64,000 nt of DNA, from positions 1-64,000 of the forward strand of contig CAUQKI010000003.1 of assembly GCA_963518955.1 (NCBI GenBank), written 5' to 3'. Below the pieces are notes generated by a model, which was not told the origin of the DNA, ran no database searches, and saw nothing but the letters and a program-made list of their open reading frames with translations. Origin of the DNA: JABCPE02 sp963518955 (GTDB lineage Bacteria; Bacteroidota; Bacteroidia; Flavobacteriales; Weeksellaceae). A program made the position numbers and the translations under genes. Every line of letters starts with the position of its first letter. Position 1 is the first letter of the stretch. Below are positions 1 to 8,494 of the stretch, piece by piece.

Positions 1-1108
1 TAAGCACAACATTTATTCTTTGATTATCATTTTTTAGGTCGAGTCTGTCTCCTTCATCATTTTTTACATAATCTAAATCTAGAAAATGGTCATCTGATTG
101 TATAGAAACTATATCGAGCTTTCCATTCATTCTTCGAAATAATCGTGTATTTTTTATATTTACAATAGGGAAACAGTTTAAGTTAAAACTTACATTTTCA
201 AACACCTCACTAGTAAGCATCTCCGAAAATTCTAATTTTAACCATATAATATCTTCCGCATCAGATAATTGATGTTTAGGAAAATTCTCTCTAAAAATAA
301 TGGGTTTCTCTGTCTGTTCTGCAAGAGATATTTTTTCCTTCAAAGTAAAAAAATAAGGCTTATAAAAATCATTTATTTCACTATAAATTTGTGATAAATA
401 ATGATAATTTTTAGATATAATCCCTTCTAAATCAATATTTTTTAGTTCTACATTGTACCCCTCTTCAAATTGCATTTCCTTATCTCCAAAATAAATTTTG
501 GCCTGCTTAAGATGATAAAAAAAGAATTCTTTTTGATAAGAATTATTGATATCAATATAAAATTGTAGATTTTCTATATTTTTTTCTTTAAAACAACGGA
601 TTCCCAACCATAATTCGCCAGATTTTAATGGGCGATTTGCTCTGCCAATCCTTTCTGTAAAAAAATAACTTTCAATTTTATTTAAATCCTTTCCAAAGGC
701 AATATACTCAACCTTTGCTTTATGTAGTTGGGCTTCTATTGTTGGAGAAAAATAAATATCTTTGAGGGTGTTCTCAGAAGGATTAAATATATTTACAATA
801 TTTTTAGTTGTTTTAAAAGAATCATACAAAGATAGTATAGGATTGTCATCTTGTGGCTCTACTTGAACCAATGAATAAGCTGGATGAACTCCTGATATAT
901 TCTCTGGAAATAAAAGTTCTAGAATGCGCTCTATCATACGAGAATTAGAACTTTCCAAAGCGAAACCCAAACGCTCCAATTCAGATGCTATAGCAGATAA
1001 TAATAAACCTACTATTGGATCAAAAGAGTTTTCCGATTCTAATTCATTATATCCCCATAATCGCGATGCTCTGCGCAATATTCTATCCTTAATTCTGTCT
1101 TGATTCAT
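1..1108 (-). CDS. tssF: Type VI secretion baseplate protein TssF (Bacteroidota type), 3' end outside window
   Basis: Reading the complement from the ATG at 1108 gives 369 codons without a stop, running off the left edge. It starts MNQDRIKDRILRRASRLWGY and continues with FDPIVGLLLSAIASELERLG and RMIERILELLFPE. This N-terminal pattern (an RIK..ILRRA.RLWG helix, then FDP.V.LLL.A.ASELE) is what I know from the TssF-like baseplate subunits of the Bacteroidota T6SS (subtype iii). TssF builds the wedge of the contractile-injection baseplate in the cytoplasm under the inner membrane. The rest of the T6SS cluster must lie to the left. Identification is from remembered family pattern, not a search. The downstream gene on this strand is unknown because the window ends. 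Confidence 0.72.
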   Translation of the reverse strand, partial: MNQDRIKDRILRRASRLWGYNELESENSFDPIVGLLLSAIASELERLGFALESSNSRMIERILELLFPENISGVHPAYSLVQVEPQDDNPILSLYDSFKTTKNIVNIFNPSENTLKDIYFSPTIEAQLHKAKVEYIAFGKDLNKIESYFFTERIGRANRPLKSGELWLGIRCFKEKNIENLQFYIDINNSYQKEFFFYHLKQAKIYFGDKEMQFEEGYNVELKNIDLEGIISKNYHYLSQIYSEINDFYKPYFFTLKEKISLAEQTEKPIIFRENFPKHQLSDAEDIIWLKLEFSEMLTSEVFENVSFNLNCFPIVNIKNTRLFRRMNGKLDIVSIQSDDHFLDLDYVKNDEGDRLDLKNDNQRINVVL

Positions 1109-1627
1109 ATTGTTTTTAAAACTAAAACAAAAATAAACATTTATTTTTTAATTTTAAATTATATTTAATCATTTATATAAAGTATAATAAATACTAAACA
1201 ACATATAAATAATATAAAAATTAATTCTTATCTCCCTTTTAAAATAAAAAGAACTTTTATTATATTTTAATATACTTTTAATAAATTCGTTTATCCTCTT
1301 TAAAGGGTATCGATCATATTTTGAAGGGAGTGGAATTTTGAATTATTTATCATTTTTTATATTATCTTTATTTTTTAGAGTATTTTGGGGTATCCTTCTG
1401 GAAGTATTTTCCCTGTATGAGTTTGTCTATACAAAATAATCATATATTCCTGAAATTTTTGCAAGAATGATTGACCAATAAATTCTGTTGCTTTTTTACC
1501 ATTTCTTCTATTATTTTTTACAAATTCTTTTGGAGGTTTCTTTTATTAGATAATCTATCAAAGAACAACTTTTCACTATGTTATTCTCCTGCTTCAAAAA
1601 TCATTTTTTAGCCCAAGCTTATTATTT
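1109..1627. other. AT-rich intergenic region between tssF-like gene and SDR gene
   Basis: This 519-bp stretch lies upstream of the minus-strand tssF-like gene and downstream of the minus-strand SDR gene. The part nearest tssF (about 1109-1300) is extremely AT-rich and probably holds its promoter, although I could not single out a clean TANNTTTG element. The only coding-like signal is the minus-strand fragment 1375-1542, listed separately. No RNA gene or mobile-element end is visible. Confidence 0.5.
1375..1542 (-). pseudogene. Possible remnant of a coding sequence (about 55 codons, no start)
   Basis: On the complement, the frame ending at TAA (1375-1377) is open for 55 codons and reads like real protein (for example KKATEFIGQSFLQKFQEYM, then ILPEGYPKIL at the end). 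Two consecutive in-frame stops sit immediately before it, and there is no ATG before codon 34. It looks like the 3' tail of a gene whose 5' part has been lost or frameshifted. I do not recognise the family. Chance open reading in AT-rich DNA cannot be excluded. Confidence 0.3.
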
Positions 1628-2422
1628 TTAATCCATTTTATTATATTTTTTCATTAGATTTTCATAGGTTTTTTGTGGCAGAATCCATTTGAGAGGAATG
1701 CCTATTTTTTGCCCAAATTTCCCGAAATAGTAATTGGCTTTCCATTTGTTTTTTGGCAATAGTTTTTCGATGTATTTTGCCACCTCCACAGGCTCTACTC
1801 CGTGGTCTACATGGGAATTCATAGTAGAATAAACTTTGTAAAAAATATTTTTGTAAGGCTCAGAAACCGTGGTTTTGATTCGGTTTTCTGCAATATTGGT
1901 CTTTATATCGCCAAGATGAAGGGAGCAGAGTTCTATATTCCAAGCCGAAATTTCGTATCTCATGGCTTCGGTAACTTTATCCAAAGCTGATTTGGAGGCG
2001 GAATAAAACCCTCTGAAAGGCAGTCCCATTTCTGAACCGATGCTGGAAATATTGATAATCTGTCCTGATTTCTGCTCACGCATTTTGGGCATCACGGCGG
2101 TCATCATCTGCACAGCTCCGATTAGATTCAGGTTAAAAAGTTTCATAATTTCCTCTTTATTAGAATCTTCCACTGCTCCCACCATACCCATTCCAGCATT
2201 GTTGATAAGAATATCGATACGATTTTCTTTGGATAAAATTTCCTCTATGGCGCGGTCTATTTGGCTTTTTTCGGTGATATCGGTCGGGATGGATGTGAAA
2301 AGCTTAGAATCAGTCTTTTTTCTGCTCAGTCCGTAGACTCTGTGTCCTTGTTTTCCGAAATATTCTGCAAGGGAAAAGCCAATTCCAGACGATGTCCCTG
2401 TGATGATGATTGTTTTTTTCAT
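1628..2422 (-). CDS. SDR-family NAD(P)-dependent oxidoreductase
   Basis: A 264-residue classical short-chain dehydrogenase/reductase. The TGxxxGIG nucleotide-binding loop is at residues 8-15, NNAG at 74-77, catalytic Ser in INISSIG (126-127), and the catalytic Tyr140/Lys144 pair in YSASK. Length is typical for classical SDRs. The substrate cannot be read from sequence. It is the last gene of a minus-strand run and starts 9 bp after the stop of the DUF2461 gene. ATG start at 2422. Confidence 0.9.
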   Translation of the reverse strand: MKKTIIITGTSSGIGFSLAEYFGKQGHRVYGLSRKKTDSKLFTSIPTDITEKSQIDRAIEEILSKENRIDILINNAGMGMVGAVEDSNKEEIMKLFNLNLIGAVQMMTAVMPKMREQKSGQIINISSIGSEMGLPFRGFYSASKSALDKVTEAMRYEISAWNIELCSLHLGDIKTNIAENRIKTTVSEPYKNIFYKVYSTMNSHVDHGVEPVEVAKYIEKLLPKNKWKANYYFGKFGQKIGIPLKWILPQKTYENLMKKYNKMD

Positions 2423-2431
2423 TTAGTCGTG

Positions 2432-3109
2432 TTATATGGTTGATTCTCCGTTTAGATTGGTGGTTAGGGCTTCGGTCATGAAGTCAAAAAATGGGCGCAT
2501 TGCTTCCAGACCAGTTGTTACTTTGTCTAAAAAATCAGGGCTGAAAATTTCCTCGTTTTTGAAATTTTGCACCAAAAGAAATTGTTTTTTCTTTAATAAA
2601 TGAACATAAGGATGCTCTTTTTCAAAGCCTTTTGGAGCGGTTTTTAGTTCTTCACCCCAAAATTCTCCTCCGAATAATTTCTTGGCTTTCGCTGAATTTA
2701 AAAACGCTTCCAAATCCTTTCCATTTAGTTCTATTTCTTTTCGGATTCTGTGTAAATCATCTTTGTTTGGTGCAAAAAATCCACCGCCAATGAAGCTGTT
2801 ATCAGGCTCAATATGAAGATAATAACCGCCTCTGTATTGTGGCTGTCTTCGGGCAAAGTAGCCTCCGAAATGGGTTTTATAAGGAGTTTTGTCTTTGGAA
2901 AATCTCAAATCTCTGTGAATTCGGTAGATTTTCGGCTCTGAAATGAAATCATTTTTTGCAATTTCGCTGTGTACAGCTTGGAAAAACTCCGAAAAATCAG
3001 CCTTTGCCTTTTCGTAGTCGGATTTGTGGGAACTGAACCAGTCCTTATTGTTATTCTTTTTTAGCTCTTCTAAAAAAGCAAAAATGTTTTGGGATATTTT
3101 AGAATTCAT
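2432..3109 (-). CDS. DUF2461 domain-containing protein
   Basis: A 225-residue protein that matches the DUF2461/TIGR02453 family along its whole length. Features include FLEELKKNNNKDWFSSHKSDYEKAKADF near the N-terminus, YRIHRDLRFSKDKTPYKTHF in the middle and GGYYLHIEPDNSFIGGGFF. The biochemical function of the family is unknown. The start is the ATG at 3109; a TTG seven codons upstream also stays in frame but is less likely. The gene lies between aroA and the SDR gene on the same strand, within a minus-strand cluster that is probably co-transcribed in part. Confidence 0.85.
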   Translation of the reverse strand: MNSKISQNIFAFLEELKKNNNKDWFSSHKSDYEKAKADFSEFFQAVHSEIAKNDFISEPKIYRIHRDLRFSKDKTPYKTHFGGYFARRQPQYRGGYYLHIEPDNSFIGGGFFAPNKDDLHRIRKEIELNGKDLEAFLNSAKAKKLFGGEFWGEELKTAPKGFEKEHPYVHLLKKKQFLLVQNFKNEEIFSPDFLDKVTTGLEAMRPFFDFMTEALTTNLNGESTI

Positions 3110-3184
3110 TTGTTTAGGATTAAATAGCAAAGTTAATAAAAAACCATTGTTAAAAAGGTTTTCAGTTTTAGAAATGAAATTAGG

Positions 3185-4378
3185 TTATTTCACAAATTCC
3201 CAAAAATCAGGGAAAGATTTTTCCACCACTTTGGGATTTTGGATTTCTATTTCCTGAATTAGCGAGTAGGGTGCGAACGCCATCGCCATACGGTGGTCGC
3301 CGTAGGTAGCGATGGATATGTTTTTTTCGGGATTGGTGTAGAGGATGGATTTTATAGAATTGTCCGTGATTTCTGTTTCGCAGCCTATTTTTTTTAGTTC
3401 GTTTTGAAGGGCAGAGAGCCTGTCGGTTTCTTTTATTTTAAGAGTGGCAAGTCCGCCGATTTCAAAAGGAATTTTCAGTGCAGCAGCCGTTACACAGACG
3501 GTTTGGGCGATGTCTGGGCAGTTGTTCATATTGAGCTGAATGGACTGAGAAAGGCTAAAACTACTTTTTGGAATCAAAGTGATTTCCTGCTGATTTTCAT
3601 TAAAAATAGTATCAATTCCGAAAAACTGAGAGTAGATTTCAGTAATTTTGGAATCGCCCTGCAGAGAATTTTTATTAAAATTTTTAAGTGTAATTTTTTG
3701 TCTATTCAAAACCGAAAACGAATAAAAATAAGATGCCGAAGACCAATCGGATTCCACAGTAAAGACCGTTTTTTGAGTTTTGATGTTAGGAATTTGGATG
3801 GTTTTGTCTTTTGGGATAATGGATTTTCCGCTGATTTCTGAAAGCAGTTTTAGGGTCATTTCTATGTAAGGTCGGGAGGTGATTTCTCCCAAAAGCTTTA
3901 TGGTCAGGCCGTTTTCTAATTTTCCGCCCACGAGAATGAGTGAAGTGATGAACTGCGAAGAAATATCCGCAGGAATTTCCACGAAATTTTTTTCTAATTT
4001 TTTTCCTTTTATTTTAAGAGGAGGAAATCCCTCGTTTTCTAAATATGCTATGTCTGCTCCCAGCTCTCTAAGTGCTTCTACCAAAGGTTTTATGGGTCTT
4101 TGTTTCATTCTTTCGGAGCCTGTGAGTATTTTTTCTACACCCTCCTGAACTGCAAAAAATGAGGTCAAAAACCGCATCGCTGTGCCAGCGTGATGGATGT
4201 CTATTGTTTCCTCATTGGAATTCAAGGCTTTTTGTAAAAATTTGGTATCCTGCGAGTTAGAAATATTTTTTATTTCAATATTTCCGAAGAGTTTTTGCAG
4301 AATTAGCAGTCGATTGGACTCGCTTTTAGAGCCTGTGATTTGTATTTCATTTGGAAGAACTGGGCGAAATAATTTCAT
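3185..4378 (-). CDS. aroA: 3-phosphoshikimate 1-carboxyvinyltransferase (EPSP synthase)
   Basis: A 397-residue enzyme of the shikimate pathway that joins shikimate-3-phosphate and phosphoenolpyruvate to give EPSP, the precursor of chorismate. Visible motifs are the phosphate/shikimate-binding GSKSESNRLL near residue 16, HAGTAMRFLTSF (usually NAGTAMR), NNCPDIAQT with the catalytic Asp, KETDRL and YGDHRMAMA near the C-terminus. It is about 30 residues shorter than the E. coli enzyme, which I regard as usual for Bacteroidota. It follows the MazG-type gene by 13 bp, suggesting co-transcription. Confidence 0.96.
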   Translation of the reverse strand: MKLFRPVLPNEIQITGSKSESNRLLILQKLFGNIEIKNISNSQDTKFLQKALNSNEETIDIHHAGTAMRFLTSFFAVQEGVEKILTGSERMKQRPIKPLVEALRELGADIAYLENEGFPPLKIKGKKLEKNFVEIPADISSQFITSLILVGGKLENGLTIKLLGEITSRPYIEMTLKLLSEISGKSIIPKDKTIQIPNIKTQKTVFTVESDWSSASYFYSFSVLNRQKITLKNFNKNSLQGDSKITEIYSQFFGIDTIFNENQQEITLIPKSSFSLSQSIQLNMNNCPDIAQTVCVTAAALKIPFEIGGLATLKIKETDRLSALQNELKKIGCETEITDNSIKSILYTNPEKNISIATYGDHRMAMAFAPYSLIQEIEIQNPKVVEKSFPDFWEFVK

Positions 4379-4391
4379 TTACAACAAACTT

Positions 4392-4718
4392 TTATTTTAG
4401 TTTTTCATTGTTTTGGTGCCTGTTTTGGTCTCTTTCTGTCTTTTTTTTCATTTTCTTGTCAAAGGCATCTTGCAGGTCTATCCCAGTTTGATTGGCAAGA
4501 CAAAGCGTTACAAAAAGCACATCGGCAAGCTCTTCTCCGAGGTCTTTGTTTCTATCACTTTCTTTTTCGGATTGTTCGCCGTATCTTCTTGCGATGATTC
4601 TCGCCACTTCGCCCACTTCTTCGGTTAGAATCGCCATATTGGTCAGCTCATCGAAATAGCGGACACCGATTGTCTTTATCCAGTTATCTACTTGTTCTTG
4701 TAGTGTTTTGATTTCCAT
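4392..4718 (-). CDS. MazG-type nucleotide pyrophosphohydrolase
   Basis: A 108-residue all-alpha NTP-pyrophosphatase fold. The metal-binding EExxE motif (LTEEVGEVARIIAR) and the second acidic helix (DLGEELADVLFVTLCLAN) are both present, matching the short single-domain MazG-like enzymes that hydrolyse (d)NTPs to NMP and PPi, usually as house-cleaning. Many flavobacteria have this gene. It sits between a lipoprotein gene (14 bp upstream) and aroA (13 bp downstream). Confidence 0.88.
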   Translation of the reverse strand: MEIKTLQEQVDNWIKTIGVRYFDELTNMAILTEEVGEVARIIARRYGEQSEKESDRNKDLGEELADVLFVTLCLANQTGIDLQDAFDKKMKKKTERDQNRHQNNEKLK

Positions 4719-4732
4719 TGTTTTAGAGAAAA

Positions 4733-5332
4733 TTAATTGTATTTTTCAATTTTAAATAAAATTTTCTGATTATTTTTTTCTTTATTTTTAATTAATAAGA
4801 GGTGAATAATTTTTTGGTAAAATTCTTTTATTCTTGGTTTGACAACAGGGTTGATTTGAATAATTTTCCCATCGGAATAATCTATCATTATATTCACTGT
4901 TAATCCATCGATTTGTGGAATAAATTCATTCTCCTTGGAAAGTTCTTTATTAGAATTTGGTTTTTCTTTTTCTATATCTTGTTCGCTGAAAGAGGAAATA
5001 ATTGCTCTGATTTCCTGAATTTCTTTATCGGTCATTTCTGCACGAAAAGGAATAAGTTTTGGATTTTCAGAAATAAGTTTATTATATGTTTTTACCTGGC
5101 TGGTTTCCGAAGGCTGTGGAATTTCGTGGTAATAAGCCTCAGGAGAATAAAAAACCAAATATTTTTCTTTTAAATTGAGAATAGTTTCTGCTCGCTGTCC
5201 ATCAGTTGCTGGGTAAAATCCAATTTTGATGAGATTAGCCGTTGCCGAATTTTCAATTTTTTTCGTGTTTTTATTATCACAAGAAATAAAAACCAATAGC
5301 AAAGAAAAACAGAAACCAAATAATTTTTTCAT
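4733..5332 (-). CDS. Putative lipoprotein of unknown function
   Basis: A 199-residue protein with an N-terminal lipoprotein signal: Lys-Lys, a hydrophobic stretch and a lipobox ending in Cys19 (LLVFISC). The mature part is lysine- and glutamate-rich with several short hydrophobic strands. I recognise no domain. The predicted location is the periplasmic face of an envelope membrane. It lies 8 bp after the beta-helix lipoprotein gene and 14 bp before the MazG gene. Confidence 0.7.
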   Translation of the reverse strand: MKKLFGFCFSLLLVFISCDNKNTKKIENSATANLIKIGFYPATDGQRAETILNLKEKYLVFYSPEAYYHEIPQPSETSQVKTYNKLISENPKLIPFRAEMTDKEIQEIRAIISSFSEQDIEKEKPNSNKELSKENEFIPQIDGLTVNIMIDYSDGKIIQINPVVKPRIKEFYQKIIHLLLIKNKEKNNQKILFKIEKYN

Positions 5333-5340
5333 TTTAAATC

Positions 5341-6741
5341 TTATTGATAAGCTCCGATAGTAGGATTACTCGTTCTTGAAACGCCTTTGATATCCTGAGG
5401 CACACCAGCCGCTGTTGATGCATTTCCTTTCTTTTTGGCAGGCGAATCATTTGCGGTGCGAAGGTTCATTTTCGCGATGGTGTGGTTCAGGAATTTTGGA
5501 TTTTCATTTTTTATCGAATTGATTATCTGTGAGTTAGTATCAAAATTATAACCAGCTTTGTTATTATATTTTATAAGTGAATGGCTGATAAGATAATTAA
5601 AATTATACCCAGAAACAGGCTCAAATAAAATGGAGTTTTCCTTTTTTCCGTAAACGATGGAGTTTTTGATGTTGAGTTCCAGATTTGCGTTTTCTGTATT
5701 CCCAGAATTATTTCGCCATTTATTTGTGGCATAAATTCCCAAAGCTGGCGAAGCAGAACTTTGATACCAATAATTGGCCAATGTGCAATGAGTAAGATTA
5801 GCCTCACCGCCGCCGAATATGGCTAAATTCGCTCTTCCGCAGTTGTTCATCACCATGTTTTCAGCATTGATTTTAGATTTCACGGAATAAATTCCATATT
5901 CTTGAAAAGTATGAATGATAGAATTTTTGATGTTGGCTGTGGTTTTATAAAGATTAAGTCCAGAATTTCCTCCAAAAATCTTAGCGTAATTCATGTTTAG
6001 AACGGCATTTTCTTCAAGGTAAATTCCATCCCAGTTGAGTGGAATTGTGTCATATCTTATATCGTTTCTGTCGCCTCGGAAAATGATTTCTTTATCTATC
6101 AGCCCATTGATGTTGAGCTTTGCGTTTTTAGATATTTTCAGGCTGCTGTTTTTGGTGAAATAGACTTTCGTTCCTTCCTCTATATCAAGGGTTTTCCCTT
6201 CCGCTAGAGTAAGCTCTCCGAAGATGATTTTAGCCTTGTCATTTCTCCAAGTTGTATTGGCGTTTAGGATATTTGGATTTGTGTTAGATTTTATGAAAAA
6301 CTCGGCATCCTGCACCACAGAAAGAAGTGTCACATGCTGGCTGCCTCTCGGTGAGCTGAAAACTATTTTGTCCTCGGCGATGGCTTCTTTTGCATTAGCT
6401 ACGGGAGCTATTTCTATAAAGATAATGAGGCTGTCGTTTTTTCTCAGCGGAACATCAAAAAATTCTGTCCCAGCTTTTCCATCTACATTGATGCGGTATG
6501 GCGAGGAGCTTCCGCCTTCTAATGTGATTTTTGGGATTCGGACATCTTTATTTTCTCTATTATAGACTTTTACGAAATAAGTTTCAGAGCGAACCTGATT
6601 ATAAACCGTATCACAAAATACGACATCATGTGAGAATTTCAAGTCAGTAGAAGGAGTTTCAAAGCTGATTTCATCCCTTTTGCACGAAACAAATAACAAT
6701 AAAACCCAAAAACTCATCCCAAGTAAGAATTTTACTTTCAT
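5341..6741 (-). CDS. Right-handed beta-helix lipoprotein
   Basis: A 466-residue predicted lipoprotein (lipobox LLLFVSC, Cys20 when started at the ATG at 6741; a longer in-frame start seven codons upstream is less likely). The middle and C-terminal half carries degenerate parallel beta-helix repeats of the pectate-lyase/choice-of-anchor-Q type, with many N-rich turns such as NINGLIDKEIIFRGDRND and IKNSIIHTF. The C-terminus, IKGVSRTSNPTIGAYQ, is the common ending of this class (P.IGAYE/Q). The exact role is unknown; a surface or periplasmic carbohydrate-binding function is possible. A -7 element TATCTTTG lies upstream on the minus strand (6760-6767). Confidence 0.82.
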   Translation of the reverse strand: MKVKFLLGMSFWVLLLFVSCKRDEISFETPSTDLKFSHDVVFCDTVYNQVRSETYFVKVYNRENKDVRIPKITLEGGSSSPYRINVDGKAGTEFFDVPLRKNDSLIIFIEIAPVANAKEAIAEDKIVFSSPRGSQHVTLLSVVQDAEFFIKSNTNPNILNANTTWRNDKAKIIFGELTLAEGKTLDIEEGTKVYFTKNSSLKISKNAKLNINGLIDKEIIFRGDRNDIRYDTIPLNWDGIYLEENAVLNMNYAKIFGGNSGLNLYKTTANIKNSIIHTFQEYGIYSVKSKINAENMVMNNCGRANLAIFGGGEANLTHCTLANYWYQSSASPALGIYATNKWRNNSGNTENANLELNIKNSIVYGKKENSILFEPVSGYNFNYLISHSLIKYNNKAGYNFDTNSQIINSIKNENPKFLNHTIAKMNLRTANDSPAKKKGNASTAAGVPQDIKGVSRTSNPTIGAYQ

Positions 6742-6759
6742 ATGTATTAAAATAATATT

Positions 6760-6767
6760 CAAAGATA
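6760..6767 (-). promoter_or_regulatory. TANNTTTG -7 element for the minus-strand gene group
   Basis: On the complement TATCTTTG ends about 18 bp before the ATG at 6741. It fits the flavobacterial -7 consensus TANNTTTG. A good -33 TTG is not obvious at the usual distance. Confidence 0.5.
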
Positions 6768-6795
6768 AATATTTTAAGATAAATTTTTAAAGTTT

Positions 6796-6825
6796 TTGTG
6801 AATTCAAAAAAAAATAATATTTTTG
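6796..6825 (+). promoter_or_regulatory. Promoter of rpmE (type B L31)
   Basis: TTG at 6796-6798, 19-bp spacer, then TATTTTTG at 6818-6825. This matches the Bacteroidota housekeeping consensus TTG-N19-TANNTTTG. It leaves a leader of roughly 80 bases before the rpmE start. Confidence 0.72.
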
Positions 6826-6915
6826 CAGACTGAAATACCAATATAAGGATAAGATGTCCATTACCATTTTATCCAAGTAATTGAATTTAAAAATAAAAAT
6901 AATTTCTAGAATATT

Positions 6916-7167
6916 ATGAAAAAAGGAATCCACCCTGAAAATTATAGACTTGTTGTTTTCAAAGATATGAGTAACGACGAGGTGTTTCTTTGCAAATCTA
7001 CAGCAGAAACAAAAGATACGATTGTATACGAAGGACAAGAATATCCATTAGTAAAAATGGAAATCTCTTCTACGTCTCACCCATTCTACACAGGAAAAGT
7101 GAAATTGGTAGATACTGCGGGTAGAGTAGACAAGTTCATGAACAAGTACAAAAAATTTGCTAAGTAA
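6916..7167 (+). CDS. rpmE2: 50S ribosomal protein L31, type B
   Basis: An 83-residue L31 beginning MKKGIHPENYRLVVFKDMSN. It lacks the CxxC zinc motifs of type A L31 and carries the STSHPFYTGK signature and the C-terminal extension typical of type B (zinc-independent) paralogues. It is a component of the large ribosomal subunit at the subunit bridge. It is monocistronic: its own promoter lies upstream and a hairpin terminator directly after. Confidence 0.95.
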   Translation: MKKGIHPENYRLVVFKDMSNDEVFLCKSTAETKDTIVYEGQEYPLVKMEISSTSHPFYTGKVKLVDTAGRVDKFMNKYKKFAK

Positions 7168-7187
7168 CATTAGGAAAATATTAAAAG

Positions 7188-7217
7188 ACCTTCTGATTTT
7201 TTCAGGAGGTTTTTTTG
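7188..7217 (+). terminator. Rho-independent terminator after rpmE2
   Basis: Stem of ACCTTCTGA against TCAGGAGGT (one G-T pair), with a short T loop and a following run of T. It ends about 40 bp before the glmU-like start codon. Confidence 0.8.
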
Positions 7218-7259
7218 TTTAGAAGGGGAAAAGAATTAAATTTGTTACAAATAAAAAAT

Positions 7260-8417
7260 ATGCAGTTAGTATTTTCTGATGCCCATTATTGGGAAAATTT
7301 CCTTCCGCTGACTTTCACTAGACCTGTGGCGGAGATGCGATGTGGAATTCTTACTTTTTCTGAACGCTGGAAAAAGCTTTTGAATACGGATGAAATATCC
7401 TATATCACGGAGGATTATCTTCAGCAAAAATTTGCTAGACCAGAGGGAAAAGAAGGTTTGTTCATCACACCTAATTGTATTCCTTCGGATAGAGTTTTGG
7501 AGCAGATAAAGGGACTTCGGTTCGGTGAGGCTTTGGTTTATGAAAATGAACTTTTGGCAGCAAAGGTTGATGTGGGAAATTTTAGTTTGGATCAAATTAC
7601 AACCATGATAGATGTAGAGGGAGAAATCTTGTTGTTTAAGCAGCCTACGGATTTATTCTCTTTCAATGATAAAGCGATAGATTTTGATTTTGAACTGCTT
7701 ACAAAAGGAAGAACTTCGCAGCCCCTTTCTTCTACAAATGGTTTTTTGGGAAAGACCGAAGATTTGTTCATAGAGGAAGGTGCAGTGGTGGAATATTCTA
7801 CACTTAATACCAAAACGGGAAAAATATACATTGGGAAGAATACAGAAATTATGGAGGGCTGTCATCTTCGTGGGCCGATTGCTCTTTGTGAAGGTTCTAA
7901 ATTTAATCTCGGAGCCAAAGTTTATGGCGCAACGACCGTTGGTCCTCACTCAAAAGTAGGCGGCGAGGTGAATAACATTGTTATTTTTGGTTATTCTAAT
8001 AAAGGGCATGATGGTTTTGTGGGAAATTCGGTTATCGGAGAGTGGTGTAACCTCGGAGCGGATACCAATTCTTCCAATTTGAAAAATAATTACGCCAATG
8101 TGAAACTTTGGAATTATAAATGGAAAAAATTTGTAGATACAGGGCTTCAGTTTTGTGGATTGATAATGGGTGACCACTCTAAAACAGCTATAAATACTCA
8201 ACTAAACACGGGGACAGTGGTGGGTGTGGCTGCTAATATTTTCAAAAGTGGATTTCCGCCGAATTTAGTGAATAGCTTTAGCTGGGGCGGTATGAAAGAT
8301 GATGAAAAATACAATCTGGATAAGGCGTTTGAAACCATAGAAAAAGTAATGGCTCGTAGAAAGGTTGATTTGACTGATGAAGACAGGGTTATATTATCCT
8401 ATCTATATAGCGAATAG
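7260..8417 (+). CDS. Bacteroidota-type GlmU family sugar nucleotidyltransferase/acetyltransferase
   Basis: A 385-residue protein from the ATG at 7260 (an in-frame TTG at 7215 lies inside the terminator and is not the start). The N-terminus MQLVFSDAHYWENFLPLTFTRP is characteristic of the alternative GlmU family of Bacteroidota (TIGR03991 type). From about residue 170 on it has left-handed beta-helix hexapeptide repeats (IGKNTEIMEGCHLRGPIALC, VGGEVNNIVIFGYSNKGHDG), the acyltransferase fold. The family is thought to make UDP-GlcNAc or a related nucleotide sugar. Substrate assignment is from family knowledge only. Confidence 0.85.
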   Translation: MQLVFSDAHYWENFLPLTFTRPVAEMRCGILTFSERWKKLLNTDEISYITEDYLQQKFARPEGKEGLFITPNCIPSDRVLEQIKGLRFGEALVYENELLAAKVDVGNFSLDQITTMIDVEGEILLFKQPTDLFSFNDKAIDFDFELLTKGRTSQPLSSTNGFLGKTEDLFIEEGAVVEYSTLNTKTGKIYIGKNTEIMEGCHLRGPIALCEGSKFNLGAKVYGATTVGPHSKVGGEVNNIVIFGYSNKGHDGFVGNSVIGEWCNLGADTNSSNLKNNYANVKLWNYKWKKFVDTGLQFCGLIMGDHSKTAINTQLNTGTVVGVAANIFKSGFPPNLVNSFSWGGMKDDEKYNLDKAFETIEKVMARRKVDLTDEDRVILSYLYSE

Positions 8418-8436
8418 ATAAAATCTATTAACCAGG

Positions 8437-8468
8437 TTGCTATTATGTAATAAAAGGTACTATTTTTG
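8437..8468 (+). promoter_or_regulatory. Promoter of PepSY-like gene
   Basis: TTG at 8437-8439, 21-bp spacer, TATTTTTG at 8461-8468, 26 bp before the ATG at 8495. Confidence 0.6.
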
Positions 8469-8494
8469 TTACATCAATTATAAAAAGAAAAGAT

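Noticed and set aside
7215..7259. TTG start extending the GlmU-like protein
   Set aside because: The TTG lies in the T tract of the preceding terminator; the family N-terminus begins at the ATG at 7260.
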